64,000 nucleotides of DNA from LMUY01 sp965199005. GTDB taxonomy: Bacteria; Pseudomonadota; Alphaproteobacteria; Acetobacterales; Acetobacteraceae. Where the stretch lies: positions 124,001-188,000 of the forward strand of contig CBDAQK010000007.1 in assembly GCA_965199005.1 (NCBI GenBank), given 5' to 3'. This document shows, piece after piece, positions 9,004-17,417 of the stretch; positions within the stretch are counted from its first letter, which is position 1; each line of letters starts with the position of its first letter. The notes under the pieces were generated by a model that saw only the letters and a list, made by a program, of their open reading frames with translations, did not search any database and had not been told where the DNA came from. The translations under genes were made by a program, and so were the position numbers.

Positions 9004-11091
9004 ATGGGGTTTTCGGGGTTGTCGCCGCTGCTCTCGCCGCGCTCGGTGGCGGTGATCGGGGCGTCGTCGGACCCCACCCGAATCGGCGGCCGCCCCATCG
9101 CCTACATGCGAGCGCGTGGGTTCGCCGGCGGCATATTTCCGGTGAACCCGAACCGGACTGACATCCAGGGCTTGCAGGCTTACCCCGACATCGCCAGCCT
9201 GCCTGCGGTGCCCGACGTCGCCATCATTGCGGTCCCCGCCACGCAGGCGGTGGACACGATGGCGGCGCTGGGGGCCAAGGGAGTGAAAGCGGCGATCGTA
9301 TTCTCGGCCGGGTTCGCTGAAACCGGCGCGGAGGGTGCGGTCCTGCAGACCAGGATGGTGAGCGTGGCGCGAGCGCATGACATGCGGGTGCTGGGTCCGA
9401 ACTGCTTGGGCGTGTTCAACGACCGGATCGGTTTCTATGGGATCTTCTCCGCCTCGCTCGAGACGGGCTACCCGCCGCCGGGCCGGATCGGGATCGTCAG
9501 CCAGTCCGGCGCCTATGGCACCCATATCTTCACCATTGCCCGGCAGCGCCGCATCGGCACCCCGGTCTGCGTCACCACGGGGAACGAAGCTGACGTGGCG
9601 GTCGGCGAAGTCATCGGCTGGATGGTCGAGGACGAAGGCACCGACGTGATCGCTCTCTACGCCGAGGGCATTCGGCAGAGCGCTAGCTTCGTGCGCGCGC
9701 TGGCGGCCGCCCGGGGCGCGCGCAAGCCGGTCATCGTGATGAAGGTTGGCCGGTCGGTATTGGGCGCGGTCTCTGCCCGGTCCCATACCGCGGCCATCGC
9801 TGGGGACGACGCCGTGACCTCGGCGGTGCTGGCGGAGTTTGGTGCGCTACGGGCGCGGACGACGGAAGAGATGCTGGATTTCGCCCATCTGGCGACGCGG
9901 CGCATCTATCCGGTGCGCAACACGCTCGGCATGGTCACGGTGAGCGGCGGTGCCGGCGTGCTGGTGAGCGATGCGGCGGAGGCGCTAGGCCTGCCCATGC
10001 CGGCCATGCCACTGGCGACGCAGCAGCGCCTGGTCGGGTTGCTCCCCTATGCTGCGGCGCACAACCCGGTCGACTGCACGGCGCAGGCGCTGAACGATAT
10101 CGGCCTGGTCGGCACCTTCACCGAGGCGATGGTTCAGGAGGGCGGCTATGGTTCCGTGCTGGCCTTCTTCAGCCAGACCGGCGGGGCGGCCTCCATCGCA
10201 CCGGGGCTGCGGCGGGAGTTGGGGGCGGTGCAGGCCCGCCATCCGGACCGGCTCTATGTCTTGTCGGTCCTCGCCGCGCCCACTCTGGTGGACCAATACG
10301 AGGCGGATGGGTGGAGCGTGTTCGAGGACCCGACCCGGTCCGTCAACGCTATCGAGGCGATGGGCCGGCTGGGGGACTCGTTCGCCGAGGCGCCAAGCCT
10401 CCCGCCGCCGCCCGTCGAGGCGGAGGACCTGCCTGCCGGCTCGCCGGACGAGGCAGGAGCCAAGCAGATGCTGGCAGCGGCGGGCATTCACAGCGCGCCT
10501 GAACAGGCCTGTGGCGACGTCGAAACGGCCGTCGCGGCGGCGGCGGCGATCGGCTACCCGGTGGTGCTCAAGATCCTCTCGCCGGACATCGTGCATAAGT
10601 CCGATATCGGCGGCGTGCTGCTGAACGTGGGCGACGAACAGGGCGTGCGGGATGGGTTCGCCCTGTTGATGGCGCGCGCCGCGGAGAAAGCGCCGCACGC
10701 CCGGATCCAGGGTGTGCTGGTGGCCAAGCAACTTGAGGGTGGGGTCGAATGCATCCTGGGTGTCCATCAGGACCCGGTGTTCGGCCCGGTGGCGATGGTC
10801 GGCCTGGGCGGGATTTTCGTCGAAATCATGCGTGACGTGGCCGTCCGCCGGTGTCCCTTCGGGCCGGACGTGGCGGAGAAGATGATCCGCAGCCTGCGTG
10901 GTGCCCCCCTGCTGCTTGGCGCACGGGGCCGGCCCGCCGCCGATATCGGTGCCTTGGCGCAGATGCTGTCCCGGCTCTCCGCCTTCGCGCATGAGGTGGG
11001 GCCGCGGCTGCAGGCGATCGACCTCAACCCGGTGCTGGCCATGGCCGACGGCGCCTATGCGGTGGATGCGGTGGTGCAGATCGATGGCTGA
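9004..11091 (+). CDS. Acyl-CoA synthetase, ADP-forming (acetate-CoA ligase family)
   Basis: A 695-residue single-chain NDP-forming acyl-CoA synthetase. Domain order: CoA-binding Rossmann domain (about 1-130, AVIGASSDPTRIGG), succinyl-CoA-ligase-like domains (about 145-450) with the swinging phosphohistidine segment ARSHTAAIAGDD, and a C-terminal ATP-grasp domain (about 475-695; GYPVVLKILSPDIVHKSD). It would activate a carboxylic acid to its CoA thioester with ATP to ADP. As first gene of a five-gene operon followed by dehydrogenases and a CoA transferase, it probably primes the acid degraded by that operon. The substrate is unknown. It overlaps the next gene by 8 bp. Confidence 0.9.
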   Translation: MGFSGLSPLLSPRSVAVIGASSDPTRIGGRPIAYMRARGFAGGIFPVNPNRTDIQGLQAYPDIASLPAVPDVAIIAVPATQAVDTMAALGAKGVKAAIVFSAGFAETGAEGAVLQTRMVSVARAHDMRVLGPNCLGVFNDRIGFYGIFSASLETGYPPPGRIGIVSQSGAYGTHIFTIARQRRIGTPVCVTTGNEADVAVGEVIGWMVEDEGTDVIALYAEGIRQSASFVRALAAARGARKPVIVMKVGRSVLGAVSARSHTAAIAGDDAVTSAVLAEFGALRARTTEEMLDFAHLATRRIYPVRNTLGMVTVSGGAGVLVSDAAEALGLPMPAMPLATQQRLVGLLPYAAAHNPVDCTAQALNDIGLVGTFTEAMVQEGGYGSVLAFFSQTGGAASIAPGLRRELGAVQARHPDRLYVLSVLAAPTLVDQYEADGWSVFEDPTRSVNAIEAMGRLGDSFAEAPSLPPPPVEAEDLPAGSPDEAGAKQMLAAAGIHSAPEQACGDVETAVAAAAAIGYPVVLKILSPDIVHKSDIGGVLLNVGDEQGVRDGFALLMARAAEKAPHARIQGVLVAKQLEGGVECILGVHQDPVFGPVAMVGLGGIFVEIMRDVAVRRCPFGPDVAEKMIRSLRGAPLLLGARGRPAADIGALAQMLSRLSAFAHEVGPRLQAIDLNPVLAMADGAYAVDAVVQIDG

Positions 11092-12121
11092 CGCCGAGAG
11101 CCTGCGGCTGATCCGCGACAGCGCCGCGGCGATTGCCCCGCGCGGCGGGGACCTTCGCCGCGTGCGCGGCCTCCGCTTCGGTGATCCTGGCTACGACAGG
11201 GCGGTGCTGCAGGAGATGGGTAGCATGGGTTGGATCGGCCTGCGGGTCCCCGAAGCCCAGGGCGGCGCCGGGCTGGGCATGGCCGAACTCTGTGCCGTCA
11301 TGGAGGAATGCGGCGCTGCTTTGGTGCCGGAGCCGCTACTGCCGTGCGCCATCGCCGCCTGCCTCCATCCCGACCCGGCGCTGCTGGCGGGGGAGCGCGT
11401 GGTGGTGCCGGCGTGGCAGGAACGGGTGGACGCGCTGGGCCATGCGCCAGAAACGACGTTGCAGGCCGGCCGCGTGACCGGCCGTAAGCTGTTCGTGCCG
11501 ATGGCCGCCTCCGCCGACGCCTTCATCGTCACCACGGCGCAAGGGCCGGCCCTGGTGCAGCGTTCCGCGCCCGGCGTGGCGCTGGATGTGGCCGCCACCC
11601 AGGACGGCGCCACGCTGGCCACGGTCGACTTCGCCGGCGCGCCGGGCGAACCCCTGCCGGGCGAGGCCAGGGATGCGCTGGAGGATGCCACGCTCGGCAC
11701 GGCCGCCCTCATGCTGGGCGTCTTGGGGCAGGCCTTCGAGCTGACGCTGGAATACCTGCGGACCCGGCAGCAATTCGGCAAGCCGATCGGCAGCTTCCAG
11801 GCGTTGCAGCACCGCGCGGCCGATTTGAAGCTGCAACTGGAGCTGACCCGCGCGAGCGTGGAGAGCGCGGCGGCGACCCTGGACAGCGGCGCGCGCCAAC
11901 CAGCGCGCGAGGCCGCGGTGTCGCGGGCGAAGGCGCGGGCGGCGGCCGCCGGGATGCTGGTGACGCGCCAGGCGATCCAACTGCATGGCGGCATCGGCTA
12001 TACGGACGAGTACGACGTTGGGTTGTACCTTCGCAAGGCGATGGTGCTGAGCAACGCCTATGGCTCCGCCGCGGCACACCGTGCGCGATACGCGCGATTG
12101 GTGCCGGACGACGAGGATTGA
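11084..12121 (+). CDS. Acyl-CoA dehydrogenase family protein, probably a non-catalytic subunit
   Basis: A 345-residue acyl-CoA dehydrogenase-fold flavoprotein, shorter than the usual 380-390. The C-terminal helical domain is recognisable (YLRTRQQFGKPIGSFQALQHR and QLHGGIGYTDEY). Both places where the catalytic glutamate can sit look changed. The isovaleryl-CoA-dehydrogenase position has glycine (ATLGTAA instead of LERL), and the C-terminal YEGT-type position reads NAYGSA. Actinobacterial heteromeric FadE pairs combine one such subunit with a catalytic one, and a second ACAD follows two genes later. The start at ATG 11084 overlaps the previous gene by 8 bp. The alignment was done by eye. Confidence 0.82.
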   Translation: MADAESLRLIRDSAAAIAPRGGDLRRVRGLRFGDPGYDRAVLQEMGSMGWIGLRVPEAQGGAGLGMAELCAVMEECGAALVPEPLLPCAIAACLHPDPALLAGERVVVPAWQERVDALGHAPETTLQAGRVTGRKLFVPMAASADAFIVTTAQGPALVQRSAPGVALDVAATQDGATLATVDFAGAPGEPLPGEARDALEDATLGTAALMLGVLGQAFELTLEYLRTRQQFGKPIGSFQALQHRAADLKLQLELTRASVESAAATLDSGARQPAREAAVSRAKARAAAAGMLVTRQAIQLHGGIGYTDEYDVGLYLRKAMVLSNAYGSAAAHRARYARLVPDDED

Positions 12122-12131
12122 AAGGGGCATG

Positions 12132-13037
12132 ATGCTGGAAGGCAAAGTCGCTATCGTCACAGGCGCTGGTGGCGGCATCGGGCGCGAAATCGCCGTCGCC
12201 ATGGCACTGGCAGGCGCCGACGTCGTGATCAACGATGTCGGCGCGTCGCTGACGGGGCAGGGCCTGTCCGCATCACCGGCCGAGCAGACCAAGCAGATCA
12301 TCGAGCAGCGGGGCGGCAAGGCGGCCATCAGCACCGACAGCGTCGCCGAGTGGGCGTCCGCCCAGCGTATCGTGCAATGCGCGATGGATTCGTTCGGCAA
12401 GGTCGACATCGTCGTCAACAACGCGGGCATCCTGCGCGACGTCATCTTCCACAAGATGTCGCCGGAGGATTGGCTGAGCGTCATCGGCGTTCACCTGAAT
12501 GGCTCGTTCTTCGTCAGCCGGGCGGCCGCCGACCGGTTCCGCGCGCAGCAATCCGGCGCCTATGTCCACATGACCAGCACCTCCGGTTTGGTGGGCAATT
12601 TCGGCCAGGCCAATTACGCGGCGGCTAAGCTCGGGATCACGGCACTGTCCAAATCCATCGCGCTGGATATGCAGCGCTACAATGTCCGGTCGAATTGCAT
12701 CGCCCCCTTCGCGTGGAGTCGGATGACCAGCTCCATTCCCGCCGAGACGCCGGAGCAGAAGGCGCGTGTGGCCAAGCTGCAACAGATGACCCCGGACAAG
12801 AACGCGCCCATGGCGGTGTTTTTGGCGTCGGACGCGGCGGCCGACTTCACTGGCCAAGTCTTCGCGACCCGCTACAACGAGATTTTCCTGATGAGTCAAA
12901 GCCGCCCACTCCGCTCCGTCCACCGCGGCGAGGGCTGGACGCCGGAACTGATCGCAGAGCACGCTGCGCCGGCGTTGAAATCCAGCCTGCTGCCGCTGGA
13001 CCGCAGCCAGGATGTCTTCGCTTGGGACCCGGTATAG
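12132..13037 (+). CDS. Short-chain dehydrogenase, MFE-2/3-hydroxyacyl-CoA dehydrogenase-like
   Basis: A 301-residue SDR of the type found in the N-terminal half of peroxisomal multifunctional enzyme 2. NAD-binding GAGGGIGREIA, the NNAG motif, and the active site S-T-S-T-S with YAAAK are all present. The inserted loop ASLTGQGLSASPAEQ after NDVG is characteristic of the MFE-2/17beta-HSD4 group, as is the long C-terminal tail. It would oxidise a 3-hydroxyacyl-CoA, or a related hydroxy-CoA, within the operon. Two ATGs stand in tandem (12129 and 12132). The second is preferred for its spacing from AAGGGG at 12122-12127. Confidence 0.87.
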   Translation: MLEGKVAIVTGAGGGIGREIAVAMALAGADVVINDVGASLTGQGLSASPAEQTKQIIEQRGGKAAISTDSVAEWASAQRIVQCAMDSFGKVDIVVNNAGILRDVIFHKMSPEDWLSVIGVHLNGSFFVSRAAADRFRAQQSGAYVHMTSTSGLVGNFGQANYAAAKLGITALSKSIALDMQRYNVRSNCIAPFAWSRMTSSIPAETPEQKARVAKLQQMTPDKNAPMAVFLASDAAADFTGQVFATRYNEIFLMSQSRPLRSVHRGEGWTPELIAEHAAPALKSSLLPLDRSQDVFAWDPV

Positions 13038-13065
13038 CGGGAGGGCGCGTGATGAGGAGAACCCT

Positions 13066-14229
13066 ATGGACCACCCGCTGACCACCCGAGACGACCATGC
13101 CGAAATCCGCCAGGAGGTGCGCAAGCTCTGCGCCCGGTTCCCCGGAGAATATTGGCGCAAGCTGGATGAGGCGCGCGGTTACCCGACCGAGTTCGTGAAG
13201 GCGCTGACCGAGGCGGGCTATCTGTCAGTGTTGATCCCGGAGGAGTATGGTGGCTCCGGCCTCGGCATCTCCGCCGCCGCGGCGATTTTGGAAACGGTGC
13301 AGGCGGAGGGGTGCAACGGATCTGCCTGCCACGCGCAGATCTATATCATGGGTACGGTCCTGCGGCATGGGTCGGAGGCGCAGAAGACCCAATATTTGCC
13401 GAGAATCGCCACCGGGGAATTGCGGCTACAAGCGTTCGGCGTCACCGAACCCACGAGCGGCACCGACACCACCAGCCTTCGCACCTTCGCCAAGCGCGAA
13501 GGCGATACCTACGTCGTCAACGGCCAGAAGGTTTGGACCAGCCGGTCTGAACATTCCGACCTGATGCTGTTGCTGGTCCGCACCACGCCGCTCGACCAGG
13601 TGAGGAAAAAGACCGAGGGGCTGTCCACCTTCATCGTCGACATGAAGAAAACGCCGGGGCTGACCATCCGCCCGATCCGGACGATGATGAACCACAATTC
13701 TTGCGAAGTGTTTTTCGACAACATGCCGGTGCCGGCCGCCAATCTCGTGGGCGAAGAGGGCAAGGGTTTCCGCTATATCCTGGACGGGATGAACGCGGAG
13801 CGGCTGCTGATCGCGGCGGAATGCATCGGCGATGCCAAGTGGTTCACCGCCAAATCCACCGCCTACGCTTGCGAGCGCAAAGTGTTCGGCCGCCCGATCG
13901 GACAAAACCAGGGCGTCGCCTTCCCCATCGCCAAGGCCTACGCGCAGATGCGCGCCGCCGAATTGCTGGTGCGCGACGGGTTGGAGCGGTTCGAGGCCGG
14001 GCTGCCCTGTGGCGAGCAGGCCAATATGGCGAAGATGCTGGCGGCCGAGGCAAGCTGGGCAGCGGGCGAGGCCTGCATCCAGACCCATGGTGGCTATGGC
14101 TTCGCCGAGGAGTACGACATCGAGCGTAAGTTCCGTGAAACCCGGCTGTATCAGGTGGCGCCTATTAGCACCAACCTGGTCCTGTCGTATGTGGCGGAAC
14201 ACGTGCTCGGCATGCCGCGCTCCTATTGA
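13066..14229 (+). CDS. Acyl-CoA dehydrogenase
   Basis: A full-length (387-residue) acyl-CoA dehydrogenase. N-terminal helical domain with PEEYGGSGLG, middle beta domain with FGVTEPTSGTDT and NGQKVWTSR, and C-terminal helical domain with the FAD-contact KVFGRPIGQNQG and THGGYGFAEEYDIERKFRE. The segment NAERLLIAAE keeps a glutamate at the position used as base in isovaleryl-CoA dehydrogenase, while the alternative C-terminal site reads YQVAPIST. The ATG at 13066 has GAGGAG just upstream. It probably carries the active site for the operon's desaturation step, possibly in complex with the shorter ACAD encoded at 11084. Its stop and the next start overlap (TGATG). Confidence 0.92.
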   Translation: MDHPLTTRDDHAEIRQEVRKLCARFPGEYWRKLDEARGYPTEFVKALTEAGYLSVLIPEEYGGSGLGISAAAAILETVQAEGCNGSACHAQIYIMGTVLRHGSEAQKTQYLPRIATGELRLQAFGVTEPTSGTDTTSLRTFAKREGDTYVVNGQKVWTSRSEHSDLMLLLVRTTPLDQVRKKTEGLSTFIVDMKKTPGLTIRPIRTMMNHNSCEVFFDNMPVPAANLVGEEGKGFRYILDGMNAERLLIAAECIGDAKWFTAKSTAYACERKVFGRPIGQNQGVAFPIAKAYAQMRAAELLVRDGLERFEAGLPCGEQANMAKMLAAEASWAAGEACIQTHGGYGFAEEYDIERKFRETRLYQVAPISTNLVLSYVAEHVLGMPRSY

Positions 14230-15347
14230 TGGGGCCGTTGCACGGCTTGACCGTCCTGGCGCTGGAGCAGGCGGTCGCGGCGCCGTACTGCTCCAGCAGG
14301 CTGGCGGATGCTGGCGCACGGGTGATCAAGATCGAGCGAGCCGAGGGCGATTTTGCCCGCTTCTACGATGCCTCCGTGCAGGGGCTGTCGAGCTACTTCG
14401 TCTGGCTGAACCGCGGCAAGCAGAGCCTGGTGGCGGATATCAAACAGCCGGACGATGCGGCGTTGCTGCACCGTATCATCGCCAAGGCGGACGTGTTCAT
14501 CCAGAACCTGGCACCCGGGGCTGCGGCCCGCGCCGGGTTCGGCTCCGAAGCGCTGCGGGCGCTGCATCCCCGCCTGATCACGGTCGACATCAGCGGCTAT
14601 GGCGAGGGGCACGACTATGCCGAGATGAAGGCCTATGATTTGCTGGTGCAGGCAGAAAGCGGGCTCGCCACGATCACGGGCCACCCAGCGGGACCGGGCC
14701 GGGTGGGGGTGTCGGTCTGTGACATCGCCTGCGGCATGGCAGCGCATTCGGCGGTGCTGGAGGCCCTGATCGGGCGCGGCATCTCCGGGCAGGGCACCGG
14801 GCTGAAGGTGAGCCTGTTCGACGGCATGGCCGATTGGATGAACGTGCCGCTGCTGTATTTCGAGGGCACCGGCCGGGCCCCACAACGCATGGGGCTGGCG
14901 CATCCGAGCATCTGCCCATATGGCGCATTCGACACGCGGGACGGTTCTGCGGTGCTGCTGTCGATCCAGAACGAGCGGGAGTGGCAGGCCTTCTGCACCC
15001 ATGTCCTATACGAACCGGACCTGCCCCGCCGCCCGGGCTTTGAAAGCAACAACGCCCGCGTCACCAACCGCCCTGCGGTCGACGGGCACATTGCCACGGT
15101 CTTCGCCAGCCTCACGCGTGACCAGGCGGCTGCCCGGCTGCGGAAGGCGAATACGGCGTTCGGCTTCGTGAACGACCTGGCGGCGTTTGCGCGTCACCCG
15201 GCGCTGCGCCGGGTTCCGGTGCAGACGCCCGGCGGCCCCGCGATGGTGGCCGCCCCGCCTGCGGTCGACACGGCCGGCGCCCGCGAGTTCGGGCCGGTGC
15301 CCGCGGTGGGCGAGCATTCAGCCGTGATCCGGACGGAGTTTGCCTGA
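14229..15347 (+). CDS. CaiB/BaiF family CoA transferase (class III)
   Basis: A 372-residue class III CoA transferase that moves CoA between carboxylic acids through an aspartyl-CoA anhydride. Visible family features: the N-terminal LTVLALEQAVAAPYCSSRLAD and ARVIKIERAEGDFAR, the segment GYGEGHDYAEMKAYD, and the likely catalytic aspartate in SVCDIACGMAAHS. It starts one base inside the preceding stop. In acid-degradation operons these enzymes either activate the acid from a CoA donor or recycle CoA from the product. Having both this and an ATP-dependent synthetase suggests two activation or exchange steps. Confidence 0.88.
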   Translation: MGPLHGLTVLALEQAVAAPYCSSRLADAGARVIKIERAEGDFARFYDASVQGLSSYFVWLNRGKQSLVADIKQPDDAALLHRIIAKADVFIQNLAPGAAARAGFGSEALRALHPRLITVDISGYGEGHDYAEMKAYDLLVQAESGLATITGHPAGPGRVGVSVCDIACGMAAHSAVLEALIGRGISGQGTGLKVSLFDGMADWMNVPLLYFEGTGRAPQRMGLAHPSICPYGAFDTRDGSAVLLSIQNEREWQAFCTHVLYEPDLPRRPGFESNNARVTNRPAVDGHIATVFASLTRDQAAARLRKANTAFGFVNDLAAFARHPALRRVPVQTPGGPAMVAAPPAVDTAGAREFGPVPAVGEHSAVIRTEFA

Positions 15348-15390
15348 GGCGGCGCGGGCGGCATGACAAAACCGATAGTTCTGCCGCCTC
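15346..15390 (+). terminator. Possible hairpin ending the acyl-CoA operon
   Basis: GAGGCGGC, starting inside the CoA transferase stop codon, pairs with GCCGCCTC 29 bases later. The loop is long and no T-run follows, so this is weak evidence. It is the only dyad seen between this operon and the next gene. Confidence 0.25.
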
Positions 15391-15445
15391 GCCTTGACCT
15401 GCCTGTCGTCTGGTGCAAGTGAGAGCCAATCGCAACCGGAGAGTG

Positions 15446-15961
15446 ATGATGAGTAAGACCCTGGCCGTGGCAATGGCCGCTGCCTTGCTGGCGCCGTCGC
15501 TGGCGATGGCTGGTGAGTTCTATGTCGGGGAGCCAGTGGAGAAGGAGGGTTTGCAAATCTCCCCTGCCTACCTCGAGGGTATCCAGATGGATCACATGCC
15601 CAAGGGTGCCTCGATGGACCCAAAGGCGATCCACGTCGAGGTCGATGTGCACGCGGCCAAGGGTGAGGCGCATGGTTTTCCCGAGGATTCCTGGATCCCT
15701 GGTCTGACCATCCAGTACACCGTCGAGAAGGTGGGCACGCCCTGGAAGCATACCGGGACCCTGGTCGCGATGCAGGCGAAGGATGGGCCGCATTACGCCA
15801 ACAACACGGCCATGGACGGTCCGGGCCAATATAAGCTGACCTACGTGATCAGCCCGCCTGACCTGATCCGCCACGTCGACAAGGACACCGGCGTTCCGGC
15901 CTGGTGGAAGCCGGTCACCGCGAGTTGGACCTTCACCTATCCGAGCAAGAGCAAAGGGTGA
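15446..15961 (+). CDS. Periplasmic iron/copper-binding protein, P19/Tp34 family
   Basis: A 171-residue secreted protein with a signal peptide (LAVAMAAALLAPSLAMA) and the Fe2+-transport Tp34/P19 fold. Family hallmarks are FYVGEPVEKEGLQISPAYLEG, the His/Met-rich loop MDHMPKGASMDP, DVHAAKGEAHGF, and the late WKPVTASWTFTYP. Members such as Campylobacter P19 bind copper and iron at a dimer interface and assist an FTR1 permease under iron limitation. ATGs at 15446 and 15449 are both possible after CGGAGAG. It overlaps the cupredoxin gene by 4 bp. The FTR1 gene usually found next to this pair is absent here. Confidence 0.88.
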   Translation: MMSKTLAVAMAAALLAPSLAMAGEFYVGEPVEKEGLQISPAYLEGIQMDHMPKGASMDPKAIHVEVDVHAAKGEAHGFPEDSWIPGLTIQYTVEKVGTPWKHTGTLVAMQAKDGPHYANNTAMDGPGQYKLTYVISPPDLIRHVDKDTGVPAWWKPVTASWTFTYPSKSKG

Positions 15962-16287
15962 CCGCGCGCCGGTTTGTGCTGGCGCTGGCGGTCCTCGCCG
16001 CCGCGCCTGCCGCCGCCTGGGCGGATGACCCGATCGTGGTCATCCTGAAGGACCACAAGTTCACCCCGGCGGAAATCCACGTGAAGGCTAACGTCCGCAC
16101 GCAATTGCTGGTGAAAAACCAGGACGCCACGGCCGAGGAATTCGACAGCACGGATTTGCGGGTCGAAAAGGTGATCGCCGGCGGCCGGGAGGGAACGGTG
16201 CGGCTGCCATCTCTCGATCCCGGCCGTTACTCTTTCATGGGTGAATTCAACTCGGATACGGCCAAAGGTGTCGTTGTCGCGGAGTAG
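15958..16287 (+). CDS. Secreted cupredoxin-domain protein
   Basis: A 109-residue protein with a signal peptide (RRFVLALAVLAAAPAAAWA) and a small cupredoxin-like beta sandwich (VVILKDHKFTPAEIHVKANV, then a domain end around GRYSFMGEFN). The blue-copper ligand set (Cys-His-Met loop) is not complete: no cysteine is present in the mature part. It therefore resembles the EfeO-type cupredoxin modules that accompany iron-uptake genes rather than an electron carrier. GTG 15958 overlaps the P19 stop (GTGA), marking translational coupling. It likely works in the periplasm with P19 in metal delivery or oxidation. Confidence 0.8.
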   Translation: MTARRFVLALAVLAAAPAAAWADDPIVVILKDHKFTPAEIHVKANVRTQLLVKNQDATAEEFDSTDLRVEKVIAGGREGTVRLPSLDPGRYSFMGEFNSDTAKGVVVAE

Positions 16288-16317
16288 ATCCACCAGTCAC
16301 AGACATGACCTATTCAA

Positions 16318-16388
16318 GTAGGGCGGAAAAGCGCAGCGCCAGCCGCCACCTTGCGGCACGTGATGGCGCAAGACGCTACGCTTTTCCG
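16318..16388. repeat. REPIN-like inverted pair (GGGCGGAAAAGCG family)
   Basis: The left arm GTAGGGCGGAAAAGCG and the right arm CGCTACGCTTTTCCG face each other across about 40 bp that also contain partly complementary GCCGCCA and TGGCGC segments. Short inverted pairs of this type are scattered between genes in many proteobacteria. Here it occupies the gap between the convergent cupredoxin and polysaccharide genes and could act as a bidirectional hairpin. Confidence 0.6.
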
Positions 16389-16427
16389 AAAGCGTCATTT
16401 GTTCGCGGGCAGACTTTCTGGTGCCGG

Positions 16428-17390
16428 CTATTCTTTTTCGTATTGGGAGCGATTGGGGAATTGCTCCGTCAGGAAGCGTCGGATGCTGTCCCCGAATGCC
16501 GCATCATCGAAATTGAAAAAGGTCTTCCCGGCGCTTTTCGTTACCACGTCTTCGTAACTGGGCGGCTTTCCCCAGAACCCCGATCGCGTATTTTCTTCCC
16601 CTAGATGGGTGAGTGGCATTTGCTCGCGCTTATAGGCATGGTTGAGAATGCTGGTGGGACCGATCAGCCCGTACCAGCGATCTTCGGTGACGAAATCCTT
16701 CAAATCACAATAGGCGTCCAACACGCGTTTTTTCGTCAAGTACGTTGGCGTATGGGTTTCAAAGTTGTAGCCAGTATAGCCCAGCCTCACCAGCACATCA
16801 TAGCTGCGCCAGAGCGAGTCCACCCAAAGGCCGCGCTTCGTGACCTTTTTCAGCGCCAAGTTTTCAATGTAACGATCCTGCCGTGCCGCTTCTGGCGGGA
16901 AGGTGTCGAGCAGGAAGAAATCGTCAGAGAAAAACAGATATTCGCTGGAGAGGTCGCCAATGAGCGAGGAGAGAAATATGAGTAGGAACATATTCCTTAC
17001 CGGTAATCTCACTTTGAGTATTCGCGCGGTGGCCTCATGCGGTACATGCTCGACGAGGGATGTGTCGTCCGATAAAAAATGCGGCTTGTCCCCGTATATC
17101 CAGACTTTGCGGATATAGGGCGCGTATAACGCGACGCTTCTCAGGGAGTGGCGGATTTCAAAATCGTCATGGCCCGAATGCTTATAGACGTAAAGTGCGT
17201 CCACTGGCTGATCCAAAAATGAAGCGGGAGTCTTTGCAACGATTATATCATCCTGGTTCCAGGCGGGAACCTCTGCCGATTGACGCGCTGGTGCCTGCAA
17301 CGGAAGATGGCGGTGGCCGATTGCCGATGCCGCTTGCTGGGCATGCGGACATGAATCCGGGAAAATCAAGCAAAAGCTCAACTCGTTCAT
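16428..17390 (-). CDS. Stealth-like surface polysaccharide phosphotransferase / glycosyltransferase
   Basis: A 320-residue protein with the pattern of Stealth-family sugar-phosphate transferases. A segment like conserved region 1 is DALYVYKHSG followed by EIRHSLRSVALYAPYIRKVW, and region 2 is represented by SEYLFFSDDFFLLD, where the paired aspartates would hold metal. The start at 17390 is supported by GGAG eight bases upstream. Base composition is visibly less GC-rich than the neighbours, suggesting transfer. It lies where an FTR1 gene would be expected after the P19/cupredoxin pair. Stealth enzymes build capsule or exopolysaccharide phosphodiester links. An unrelated glycosyltransferase remains possible, because the family's canonical W-x-G motif is altered. 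Confidence 0.6.
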   Translation of the reverse strand: MNELSFCLIFPDSCPHAQQAASAIGHRHLPLQAPARQSAEVPAWNQDDIIVAKTPASFLDQPVDALYVYKHSGHDDFEIRHSLRSVALYAPYIRKVWIYGDKPHFLSDDTSLVEHVPHEATARILKVRLPVRNMFLLIFLSSLIGDLSSEYLFFSDDFFLLDTFPPEAARQDRYIENLALKKVTKRGLWVDSLWRSYDVLVRLGYTGYNFETHTPTYLTKKRVLDAYCDLKDFVTEDRWYGLIGPTSILNHAYKREQMPLTHLGEENTRSGFWGKPPSYEDVVTKSAGKTFFNFDDAAFGDSIRRFLTEQFPNRSQYEKE

Positions 17391-17417
17391 GTCCAAACTC
17401 CAAAGTAGGATGACACC

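Noticed and set aside
16305..16604. 99-residue plus-strand protein
   Set aside because: It begins in the REPIN-like repeat and runs antisense through the end of the Stealth-like gene, with no motif.
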